Source: Flammula alnicola
Taxonomy: Eukaryota > Basidiomycota > Agaricomycetes > Agaricales > Strophariaceae
Assembly: GCA_015499995.1 (NCBI GenBank)
Contig: JADNRV010000071.1
Span: 62,001 to 126,000, forward strand
Length of the DNA stretch: 64,000 nt
Direction of reading: 5' to 3'
Shown here: piece after piece, positions 1 to 10,103 of the stretch
How the letters are laid out: every line of letters starts with the position of its first letter
Numbering within the stretch: the first letter of the stretch is position 1
Notes under the pieces: model-generated
Told to the model about the DNA's origin: nothing
The model's input: only the letters and a program-made list of their open reading frames with translations
Databases searched by the model: none
Program-made: the position numbers and the translations under genes

Positions 1-171
1 GGATGGGACGGCAACCACCTCGCCCGAAGGAGGCTATGAGAATATGATCTATAATTCTGGGAATGTGAGTTAAGCACTTTCCACAGATTGATTTACCGTA
101 CTTACTTTATCTTTTAGGGTTATGGGTTTGTGACCGACACGAAGAGAGTGATAGCTGCTGCGCAACAGTGA
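1..171 (+). CDS. 3' end of an unrecognised gene
   Basis: Tail of a plus-strand gene entering from outside the window. Frame 2 is open over 2-64, a short intron with GTGAGT donor and TTTTAG acceptor spans 65-117, and the last exon 118-171 ends in TGA. Phase is kept across the junction (..NSGN then GYGFVTDTKRVIAAAQQ). Only about 38 codons are visible, so no domain can be assigned. The splice signals and the in-phase junction are the only support. Confidence 0.45.
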
Positions 172-455
172 ATAAAGAAAGTGTCACTCCATGGGAAAAA
201 ATCTTCTATGAGACTGGCTGTAACGCGTATCAAGCATATTCAACAAATAACGAGAAAAGTTGTAACTGGACAACTCAATTTATAAATACATACTCAACTA
301 TGGTACATATCTTGCAACAATGGCAGCCTTCCAGGTAGGTTAAGGGGAACTATGTCCAATGTCGCAACTATCAATACATATAACGCGCTCTTAATCATTT
401 CAGGGGCTGAGAGCGCACCTGTGCAAATAATAAATCAAGTCAGTCAAAGTCGACG

Positions 456-2358
456 TCATAAAGATAGTGGACGGGAGAAGAGTAACGGAAAGGCACCCAC
501 ATCTAACAGCGTTCTCCGGGTAAAAAGATCGTAAGGGTGAGACTCAGAGATGGGACTCGGAGGATTTGAATTTGAAGGGGATGAAACAGTTGTAGGTGGA
601 GTAGGTGGAGCGCCGTAGTTAAGGCTTTTGGCACTTTCTCGGAGGTGGGAACGGGGTGGCCTCGGAGGAACGGGGATCACAGATTCCCGTTGCGCTAGCT
701 TGGAAATCGCCTCCTCGGCTTCGTGGTGGTCCTCTTCATCCGGAGGCAGGGTCGCCGGGTAAATCGATGGGGTAGACGGAGCCATAGAATGTCTGAAGTA
801 TGCACGATTGGGTACATCCAAAGAATGTGCGAGGCCAACATTTTGTTGTTCCTGGCGTTCCAACTCAACGAAGTCGACCATGTTGGTAGGGTTGAACATT
901 GGATGAGGATCAGGGTAAAGTGAAGCGCCTCTATGACCGAAGTTGCGGTATTCGTGTGCGGTTGGCTCCCCTCCCAGCAACAGAGCAGGGCTAGTACGAC
1001 CCCACTGAACGTCGCCCTGTCCAGACTGTCCAGACTGTCCGGACTCAACGGTTCGCATCATTGGCTCTCCTCCGCGGTCTTGGTCATCACTAGGATCCTG
1101 GAAAGGGTCTCTGGGGAATGACAATGGCCGCTGCTGTTGCATGCCAGCAAGCCAGCGCCTACGGCGATCAGCACGGCGCTTGCGACGAATACAGAAAATA
1201 AGACCGGCAATCAAGGACGCGACGACAAGTCCCACAACCACAAAAATGCCGGCGACGGCTCCTTGTTTGTGGAATAGTCTATATAATCGAGTCAATTATC
1301 AGGTCGGATGAAGAAAAAAATAAACAAAACGTACCCAGAACTAGAGGTCAGCTGCTGGCCACTGTTGGAACCAGGATTTGCAACGACATGGGTTACTGTA
1401 GTAAGAACCCCATCAGACTCTGTCGAGGTACTCCACATAGTGACCAGTGGAGGGGTCGTAATAACTTTTGCTCCGTTAGAGCCTGTTGTAGTCAAAGCCA
1501 CAGGAGTCGAGAAGGTCGAGTCTGCTTGGGTAGTAACTGTGCTTGTTTTGGAAGGACCGCCTGTGGCATGAACGACAGTGACTGTTTCAAGAAATTAGCG
1601 ATGATCTTTCCAATTGTATAGTCCCACTTACCAGAGGTCGTAGTAGACGTGGTATGACTTGACGACGTATGGGTTGCACTGTTTTGGACGGTTGTCGGCT
1701 TTGGCGGAGTTGCAGGCGGATGCGGTGAAGTTGCAGGATGCGAACTCGATGGAGAAGGCAAAGCATCTTGAGTTGAGACAGAGGCGGGCGGGCGCGAAGA
1801 AGAGCCACTACTACTATGCGTAACCGCTGGGCCGGTAGACACCGCTGGACTGGTAGGCATCCTGGAATTATATTTCAGATGAAATTCGAAATATAAGTAC
1901 AAAAAAAACGAACGCGTCTGTTAGTGGTGGTGGCACAGTCGGAGGTGTTTCTACGGCTACTGGGACGTTCGCGGTAGACCCAGATTTGGTGAACAAGGTT
2001 TTGGACAACTTGGAAGGCGAGGAAACCTGCACTGGCATAGACGGTGCTTCAGTGGAATTCGAGACGACCACCGCTGTCGAAGTAGTAGGAGGTATAGTAG
2101 GAAATGTTGCAGTAGACTGTGTTCTAATTCATCAAACTGCCAGAGGTAGAACAAAGACCGACATACAACAGTCAAAGTTCTAGACGAGGCCGCCGACGTC
2201 GATGCCTTGGAGTTAGACTGTATTTGCGTAGGAGCTACCACTGAAGAGGAAAAGGCAGAGACAGAAAGAGAAGAAGCGTTAACAATTAGGCATAAATTGA
2301 GATAAAGCAAAGAAAGAGACACTGGGTTAGATCGCAGTCGCAATCCTGACCACAGCAT
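456..2358 (-). CDS. Ser/Thr-rich single-pass membrane protein (Mid2/Wsc-like architecture)
   Basis: Five exons give one in-phase reading frame: complement of 456-1278, 1335-1581, 1632-1861, 1914-2116 and 2167-2358, about 564 aa. The N-terminus (MLWSGLRLRSNPVSLSLLYL) fits a signal peptide. A long Ser/Thr/Pro-rich, probably O-glycosylated region follows, then one transmembrane helix (AVAGIFVVVGLVVASLIAGL) and a basic stop-transfer (RRKRRADRRRR). The cytosolic tail of about 240 aa is Pro/Ser-rich. This is the layout of fungal cell-surface stress sensors and of many uncharacterised basidiomycete membrane proteins. I see no WSC domain, so the sensor role is only an analogy. The start was chosen because it gives the signal peptide directly. 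Confidence 0.7.
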
Positions 2359-3376
2359 GAAGGTGCATGAACGGGAGAGGAGAGAACTCACCAAGCTATC
2401 TCAGCTGGGGCTCATATGTTCTCCGGAGAGAGCACCCATCGATATTAGAATGGAATACACCTCGGATAAAAGGCTATCCTAATTTTGTATCGTCGCCTAT
2501 AGAAATAGCCTACGTGAGGCCTACGTGTCAACCCGACATGTGTGCGATTTATTTCCTGTCAGAGAGCGAAAACCCGCGTTTCTGTCATTCGGTAGTCACT
2601 TGATAGATTGCACGCCATACACACCTGAAGGATCCTCGGCCCAATTGCCTAGAAAATCGCGAACCGGGCCCATACCCCGTAGAAGCATTGGCAGAGAGCG
2701 ATGAATAGGACAGAGCACACGGTAGTTAAGTGTGAAGATAGCTCAAGGTCTCTTTTCCGGCTACTTGATCTGCATGGGAAAGTTCCCGATCCGGTGAACG
2801 CGTTCGCTAGGAAGGCCCGTATGCCTAAGAGGGGATCCCAAATGCACGCTGGCAGACATAAGGTGACTCTGATAGAACCCTCAAGAAGTAGAGATGCGTA
2901 TAGTGCACATGGATAGAAATGAGGTAAAGATAGCAATAATTCCAAAGGTCACTTGTACATATTATCCAATAGTAGATGAGAGCAACAATTAATGAAGAAG
3001 GGTGAATGCAGATGGTCTACAAAAATGAGAGGAACGTAAATGCACTTATTTAAGACTGTTGGAGCAAAAAGGCCTGCGTGCGACTGTCCAGATTGCATGA
3101 GAAACGGTAATGCTAGGCATTTAACGGTTAGAATGTGTTCACTCACGATGTGGCGCTGGCTCATGTGGGAGATATACTGGATGAATGGGTATGGTTGGTC
3201 AGAATGAAGACTGGATGGGCAAAAAAAATGAGCGGCATGATGGGGTTGGCCGGGATGCTACGACAACGGGGATGCTACAGAAAGAGACAAAAAGACATCA
3301 GCGTTAATTATGTGAGAGAGATCAATAGCGAATTACGTTGCGTAACAAAATAGCCAGATTGTTTGCTGACCTTTGG
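2359..3376. other. Gene-poor interval (about 1 kb)
   Basis: No conserved coding sequence recognised. It holds the promoter of the Ser/Thr-rich membrane protein gene on its left and the 3' flank of the Rab4-like gene on its right. ORFs of about 100 codons occur on both strands around 2650-2945, but none has a recognisable domain or convincing splice context. Confidence 0.5.
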
Positions 3377-4507
3377 TCAACAGCATTTGGATCCTGGAAT
3401 CCAATTCTTGACTTTGAGCTTGACGGCTCCTCCTCTTCGCCGCGCCGAACCGCTTAGACTCCCAAAACTTAGGCGACTAGAGCTATTCACTCTGCGTAAC
3501 GCTCTATCCCCGTAGCTTACGCCAGAGCCGGCCTTCTCAGGATCCAACGTCCCCGACTCTATCGCAAGGAGGATTGCGCGGGCCGCCAGAAGAAACGGTG
3601 CTTCGACATTCTCTCCCGTAAGCGAGGAGGCTTCCAAAAAGTGTACGTCTTATCGAGAGAGAGAATGAGAATGAGCCCATTGTCAAGCGCAGAAAGTCAA
3701 GTGACGTGTACGTACCGTTCTCTGCCGCCCATCTACTTGCTTCGGCCCATTCAACCTCCCTGTCATCTTCTCGGTCGGACTTGTTTCCTACCAGCACCAC
3801 CACTAGCTGAGGGCTTGCTAATGTTCTCGCGTCCGCAAGCCATCTTGAAAGATTTGTAAAAGAATCTCGGCTGGAAGATAAACATCAATGGACTGTAAGT
3901 TCGTTACGGCAAGCCCGACCGTACTTTGTTATATCATAGAGAAGTATGGCTCCCGCTGCTCCGCGGTAATAACTTCGGGTCACAGAGCTGAGAAAGCCAT
4001 ACAATTCTCCATATTAATTTTCAACCAAAACATAAAACTCGTACGCACCGGAATCGTTCTTGTCCTGCTGTATCCCATAGCTAAATGACGACATTACAAT
4101 AAGCATGCGACCCGCGAATTCGAACTCGGTGTATTCTGACCTGTAACTTGATCCTCTTCTCTCCTAGCTTCACCGTCCTACTTGAAAATTCTACGCCAAT
4201 AGTGTGTTGCGAATGGTCTTTGACTACGTTCGAGTCAGATGGTGTTGCATGGGCTGATTGGCATGCAAGTCGACGAACATGAATTGTGGGTAAAGTGATG
4301 CAATAGACATGATTTCCCTGTCCCCGCTTCCCCTAAGAGCACATAAGCATGCGCGCAGTTCAAAGGCATACGAACTCACCAATAATAATGTATTTCATCA
4401 AAAAGTCTGTTCGAAGTCAGTTTACACTTATGATAAGTCTGAGAAAGCTACTGGCCATAGGTTTCTAGGAGTTCGGTTGCTTCTGCATCGTAATCATTGG
4501 AAGGCAT
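3377..4507 (-). CDS. ypt4: Rab4-family small GTPase
   Basis: Rab GTPase expected to act in early endosome recycling, membrane-attached through C-terminal geranylgeranylation. Read on the minus strand the exons give all Rab motifs: P-loop GEAGTGKS (about residues 15-22), effector segment HTIGVEFSSR, switch II [20 protein letters not shown], guanine-base motifs NKSD and EASSLTG, and a terminal SKCC prenylation signal. The GEAGTGKSCLL P-loop is nearest to Rab4/Rab14/Rab2. At least six short introns are in phase, for example the exon break between FR and SVTR. Last exon is 3377-3648 and the one before ends at 3716. Exon 1 probably starts at the ATG at 4507 (MPSNDY..), but the exon 1-2 junction lacks an in-phase GT donor, so the first few residues are uncertain. 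Ordinary promoter-type sequence lies upstream. Confidence 0.9.
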
Positions 4508-4830
4508 GTTAGACGCCAATAAATGAGAGAATACTAGTTGAGGGCGATATAGTTGGAAAAGAGAGCACGATTCAGGATCTAAAACCTGAACCGCCTCATG
4601 CCCACTGTCGCTTGAATTGTCCGTTTATGAATTTGGCCATTCAGAGTCACGTGCACTTACCCTTCTTCTACTTTGACTGACGTACGAGTTTGGATTGCAA
4701 CTTAAAGTTGTAGCAGCTCCAGGCGGTGGATTTAGCAAACTTGATTCAAACTCGTCTCATCTAGACCCGTATAATTCATGGATTTGACTCGTATACGACA
4801 GAAATAGGGTTATCCTACTGATCTTCTGAG
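4508..4830. other. Intergenic, Rab4 promoter and dehydratase 3' flank
   Basis: About 320 bp between two minus-strand genes. No conserved element recognised. Confidence 0.4.
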
Positions 4831-6413
4831 CTATTTACCAGCCTTTCCAAGGAACCCATACGTCAACAACTTTCTTCCCGTCTTCGACATCAACATCGAC
4901 AATATAATACCAGGGATATGCCTGCCGGACTCTTCAATTACAAGAATGAAAGAAGGGCATAAACCAGTATAGCTCACCGCCGCTATTAGGCAGGCATGCT
5001 GCCCAACAATGTCGACTATGGTCCCCAACTTCAGAGGGTTATCAGTCGGCTTCTTGTCATTAGAAGTTAACGTTCCATGTTCCTGAGATATCCTCGATAA
5101 AGTCCACGGCAGTCCAATAACCTCGCCAAAGCTTCCTGATGGTCCAGTGTCTTTGCTGAAAGCAATGGCGCCAGCGTCCACCATGGCTTCATCTGAACCA
5201 TTTGCGCCTCGTCCAGGGTAATACGAAATCACGGTTGCACGCACTCGCTGAGAAATTCGAGCATGATCGATCATTCCTGTGTGCTGCTGTTGCAAATCCA
5301 GCATGGGATAATTACCTGAACATTGTCTAAGTCAATGCCTATAGGTTGAACAGTCAAGATCCCTACCAGCATGTAATTCAAGGACCCCGTGGAGAACTTC
5401 CGAAAGAAGTTTTCTCGTTTCTGCACTTGCAGCATGGGCCGTCGGTGTAGAACCAACGGATAACACAAAAGGCTTGGAGACCACTGCTCCAGGGTACGAA
5501 CTAGAGATCATTTCCAGGGCAGATTTGGCTGCAATATTTACTGACTCGACCTCGTGCGACAAGAAGATAGAGGCTTCAGAAAGGGAAGTAGACCCATAGG
5601 CGTTGCCCGCGTGTCCATAGAATCCATAGAGAATGACCGCAGGTGATTTGAGTAAGACTTCGAGGAGAGCTGAAAACTCTGCGGATTGTGGAACGACTCC
5701 AGCACGGCTATACGATAAGGAATAAGTCAACGTCCTATGCATAGAGGAATGCAACTGCCTTACTTCTGACCCCCGTTTATCTTCACAAAAACCGACCAAC
5801 GCCTGGGTTTTTCCTGCAGGCTTTCGTATTCTTCCAGAAACCTGACTTGATCAGGGTGATCGACCAAGAGCCTAACAGTACCACCGTATTTCTCAAGCTC
5901 ATTCCACAGAGCTGAGAGATCGGCCACTTTATTCAAAGCGACAGGGAGTCCATAAAGAATCTGGTTTACAAAGGCATAAATTCTCTGGAACAGAATACGC
6001 GGAAAGTCGTACTGACATCTTTCACTGTCGAGTCGGCCGCCAACCCAGCCTTGACCACCTCCCAAGCTTCCATCATAGTTGAAACAACGACCGCATGGGT
6101 CCGATCCTCTTCAGAAATAAGCTGAAGTCGAGTCCCTTCTGCGGTCTACATTCGCGTGAAATTGTGAGTGACATCAGACTTTTCAGCTCTGAATCTTGGC
6201 TACTTTATGGGTCTTGAGATGGGCACGGAAAGGAGCACCCCATTCCCGTGCCTTCCGATGCATACTCGCGCAATTTTGAGCGAACAACTTGCGGTCGATG
6301 ATCATTGCAGGCGTCCTCAGTTCATCCAAAGATTTCCCTAGGAAAGCATCGACAAGTTGGGTTTTGCTCGGTTTGGTGAGCAAATGGATGGGGGTTTCCG
6401 ACTGAGATAGCAT
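4831..6413 (-). CDS. DSD1: D-serine dehydratase-like PLP and zinc enzyme
   Basis: Fold type III PLP enzyme converting D-serine to pyruvate and ammonia (D-threonine aldolase family is the alternative). Exons are complement of 4831-5315, 5367-5707, 5764-5960, 6017-6145 and 6204-6413, all in phase, 453 aa. The N-terminal alanine-racemase-like barrel has the cofactor lysine in the context PFRAHLKTHK. The C-terminal domain carries GQHAC, the His/Cys pair that binds the catalytic zinc in eukaryotic D-serine dehydratase. The typical fungal start pattern (FLGKSLDELRTPAMIIDR) follows the chosen ATG at 6413; an upstream ATG at 6542 is in frame but adds unconserved residues. It is divergent from a pseudokinase gene and lies about 3 kb from a RidA gene, whose family acts on the aminoacrylate intermediate of serine dehydratases. 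Confidence 0.9.
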
Positions 6414-7003
6414 ATTTTCGTGAGAGGAAGAGCGGGGCAGAAATTCATAGCTTCTAGAAGGATTGTCTTCTATCCATATTCTGCTTGTTCGTGTTTGTGG
6501 GCAGGAAGTTAAGCTGGTCATGGGAGTCGCTGCTTTATGCACTCACGTTCAAATGTGTGTGCCGTTGATAGAGTATAGAGTCACGCAACATAGCTTTGAA
6601 CGTTTGCATTGGCAAGTTTGTGAGAGACAAGACGAACAGTGCATCGACATGAACGTTGAACACGACCAGCCCCAGTCATATCACGTGATAATGTTAATTT
6701 TCTCCTTGGCAGGCACTGACAGTGACGAAATGTGTTGAATGTTCCACTTGTCTTTTAATCATTTTCCTCCAAGTCTTTCAAGAGATGCGTACGGCTGATG
6801 ATTCACTTATGTTCCAACTGCTTCTGGGGTGCCTGTGTTTGGCCAGCCTTTAAGACCTAGGAAGGTGAACAGCAACGAAGAGGATCGGAATGAAACCCCT
6901 GTCTTGACACACTATGAGTCTATGTATATGTTTCTCCCTCGATCTTCTCTCCATTACAATATATAGATAACGAGAATGCACCCACGCTATAACCCGGCCG
7001 GCC
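6414..7003. promoter_or_regulatory. Divergent promoter region, DSD1 / pseudokinase
   Basis: About 590 bp between two head-to-head genes. The first 130 bp could still be an N-terminal extension of the dehydratase. No distinct motif was identified. Confidence 0.35.
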
Positions 7004-8592
7004 ATGTCCTCTCCACCAACAAATCCCTCATGGGCGTTTAATATCGCTTCTCCTGATTCGCACCCCTTCTCGCAGAGCCCTACGTCGAGCCCAGAGTCCT
7101 CTACTGAATCCTTGCATCGATCCATATATCCCTCGGGTGACAGTTATTTTGGGAATGCAATATATGACTCTCCAGCCGACTCAGACGACACAGACGACAA
7201 TCTGGACGAAGATGACAGTGACCACACTGACTCCACCCTTGACGACGTGGAAGACCGTGCAGATTTTGGGCACCCATTAGAACGAATGCCGAGGCTCAAG
7301 AGTGCGGACCATGGATTGCACTACGACCCCTCCGAAGACGTAAATCTGCTTTTGAGGATTCCGACTCAGTCATCTGGGCATGTTTCCCCTTCGCAATCTG
7401 TTTCCTCCAGAGCCTCGTCGTCTACGACATACGATTCTGGGTAGGTCGTTTGGCGTATCTAAATCCCATGTAACTCCCTAAACCTTCTATCAGAAGTTGT
7501 GACCAAATCATTGATCTTTTAACAAGTTCGGAGCCTGACCCATTCATGTCTTGCGGAATTCGGAACCTGGTAATCCCTCCTCGCCTTGATGACAAAAGAT
7601 AGAGCTCACTTTTTGCGACAGGTTATGTTCGACCCGCCTGCGGATTTTGGCCTGCAACACAACTTGGCACCTTCTCTCATGGTCAAGCGTCTCAGACGAT
7701 CGTCACCCGAGTTGCTCCTTCTCGTGGATGTTAATCGGCCAGAGCCCAGGAAGGACCCCTGGAATGCAGCTCCGCACATATTCCGAGCAGTCGAAAGAGA
7801 GGACTACGTTTTCTTGTGCATGCAGCGCCTTTCGGAGTACAATCAACCACCGTTTATCAATGTAGCGCATTACATTGATTTTTTCCGCCAAGTACTCGAG
7901 GTACGTCTCCAAATTAACGGCGCTACATGAACTCATTATGATATGATACAGGGCCTTTGCTTCCTTCATGAACAATGCATCGCTGGGTTGAGTTGTGCTG
8001 AGCCATCTTCGTACATGGTCGATTTGAATAGCGCACCTGCTTCAACAGCACCGCCATTTGCAGATCTTCCCGAAAACGAAACACGCACTCCGGACGTACA
8101 ATTCGATCGGATGTCTTACCCGGTTCGATACTACTTCGTAAACTTTACCAACGCCGTGCGCGTCCGGAAAGAATCTCTATACCCCTCCTCGTCACCGTCA
8201 ACGCCCTCGGGAGTACTGCTAGCAAGAGCCGCATGCCCTTTTAAACAAGACGTCCAAGATTGCGGTGCTATGTTTAACAGTCTCCTCATAAACGTGAGTA
8301 GTTAACGCACGCCCATTGTCAGTTCTTTAATTCAATCCTCATGACACAGGTCCCACAAATCGCTCCAAAACTCAGTTCGTTGACCAAGGCCATGATAATG
8401 GGCGGTTTCACAGCAGATGACTCCCGTCGACTCTTGGATGCTCTTTGCCGCGCTCTTGATGCGAAGGTGTTCGAGACTACGGCCTCTGCTCCTCCTCAGA
8501 CCAGCCAACCGGAACGTGCACATACTATCTCTCACCCGACTCCTAAATTCCCAAAAACTCAGGCAGCGCTTGAAAAGGTGAATTCACGTTAA
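7004..8592 (+). CDS. Fungal protein-kinase-like protein, probable pseudokinase
   Basis: Five exons join in phase (7004-7440, 7494-7569, 7622-7900, 7952-8293, 8350-8592), 458 aa. The first 150 residues are low-complexity, Ser-rich with a stretch of Asp (SDDTDDNLDEDDSDHTDST). The remainder matches the layout of the protein-kinase domains common in basidiomycetes: a strand ELLLLVDVN, then HYIDFFRQVLEGLCFLHEQ where helix E and the catalytic loop begin, then YPVRYYFVNF. The catalytic loop reads IAGLSCAEPSSYMVD, so HRD and the loop Asn are missing. The DFG position is NFT. No glycine-rich loop or VAIK lysine is visible either. I therefore expect no phosphotransfer; a scaffold or regulatory role is inference. 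Confidence 0.75.
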
Positions 8593-9224
8593 TGAGATTC
8601 TAGAACAGCAATTACTTTTTATTCTGTACGGATGTACGACTTGCCTTTCGTTCTTTTATTTTGCTTTTTGGACCTTTTCCCTATATTTATCATATCTAGA
8701 TAGTCGACTTTGTTTAGACGTTTTGTATGCGCTACTTACATTGAGTTTATGCCTGTACAATGTGTGTGCTTTGAACTTTTGTTGCACCTATAGAACAACA
8801 TTTGTCTTCGACAAGTTAACCTTTTGATGCCGAACTTCCATCTACTACACATGGCTTTTATTTATGTTCTGAACGCTGCCTCTGTGCCGCCTTTACTTCC
8901 ATCAATCATCGGACGATGCGGCTAAGCGTCCTTGAAGCGTCCAAGTCATATCACCAAACAAACTTAGAGCAAATGTCTGTCACAGCTCAGGTCCTGTCTT
9001 TGAAGCGCTTTGACGCCGTGTACATCTCGGGCGGCGCTGCCATTTTCAGTTGCAGGGAACTGTACCTCATCTCTCGCTTCGATTAGATCTCGTGCAATTC
9101 TGCAACTGGTTCACCCTTGAAAAGCTTGAACTCTGAAAGTTTGAATACTCTTCATCTCCTGCACCGTGTGTGCAGTCTCCTTATTACAAGCCCGACACCC
9201 TTCAAGTTCCGCTCTGGTCCGACC
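8593..9224. other. Convergent intergenic, no gene seen
   Basis: About 630 bp between the 3' ends of the pseudokinase (plus) and RidA (minus) genes. T-rich sequence follows the pseudokinase stop. No conserved ORF. Confidence 0.45.
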
Positions 9225-9772
9225 TCAAGCCGCTGCAATTGCCTCCATCTCAATATCGACGTCGTTCGGAAGCTTAGCAGCTTGAATGCATGTCCGTGCA
9301 GGTTTCGGAGATGGGATGAGCTGGTGGAATATATATCTCGGTGAGTGCTTTCTTTTAAGTCTATTTCCTGATCATACCTTCTCATACACTTCGTTCATTT
9401 CAGCGAAATTGTCCATATCTTTCAGATACACATTGACCTTCACTACCTTCTCCCAAGATGATCCTGCAGCCTCCAGGACGTTCCCGATATTCTTGATACA
9501 TTGAGCCTTATGATAGTCTGGTGTTACCAGGCTTGAATGAATTCAGGAGAATCTCTTACAGCGTGTTCTTTGATCCCTCCTAGAACGATTTTTCCATCCT
9601 TGTCTCCGGGGACTTGTCCGCTTATGAAGATCAGTCCAGGTACTTTGGTTGCATGGGCTATATGCGCGACACTTGAAGGTCAGAAAGGTGAGATCAGCAG
9701 CGATGTGTTCCACTAACAGAGAATGTGGCTGAAGTTTGCATTCTCAGAGGAGTTAATCTTTTCGACGGACAT
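9225..9772 (-). CDS. RidA family (YjgF/YER057c/UK114) protein
   Basis: Small trimeric enamine/imine deaminase expected to hydrolyse 2-aminoacrylate and related intermediates released by PLP enzymes. Exons on the minus strand are 9225-9320, 9378-9506 and 9560-9671, plus a first exon from the ATG at 9772. Family landmarks are [12 protein letters not shown], the alternating helix/strand [38 protein letters not shown], and the C-terminal [12 protein letters not shown] containing the catalytic Arg context, followed by [10 protein letters not shown]. Length of about 130 aa is typical. The junction between exon 1 (9718-9772) and exon 2 is one base out of phase with the only canonical sites I see, so either a splice site was missed or a base is missing from the assembly. 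Confidence 0.88.
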
Positions 9773-10103
9773 GTTGGTACTGGCTGGAGCTTAAGCAGTT
9801 GGAGCTTAGGTATGATTACTATCTAATCTATATGGAGGACTGTTATTTAAATATACCCCACTTCCTGGACAGATGACCTCGGACTCGCGGTCCGCCTCCT
9901 CAGAAGCAATTCAGAACTAACGCAGAAGCTAGATAGAAGCTCTTTGGATCAAACCATATGCAATTAGCATCTGCTACCGGGGCTCAGGAGTGGATACCTT
10001 TGATGTGCACGGGCATGAATACCGTGACAAAAGGACCTATGGATTTCATCCTTAAAGAACACCGAGAAGTCCATTTCGTCTGCTTTGTCTACCGGAACTC
10101 ATC
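9773..10103. promoter_or_regulatory. Divergent promoter region, RidA / MFS
   Basis: About 330 bp between head-to-head genes. An AT-rich TATA-like stretch (TTATTTAAATATA) lies near 9843-9855, placed to serve the plus-strand MFS gene. Confidence 0.35.

Noticed and set aside
2649..2945. 98-codon minus-strand ORF with hydrophobic start
   Set aside because: No recognisable domain, no splice context and an equally open frame on the other strand.
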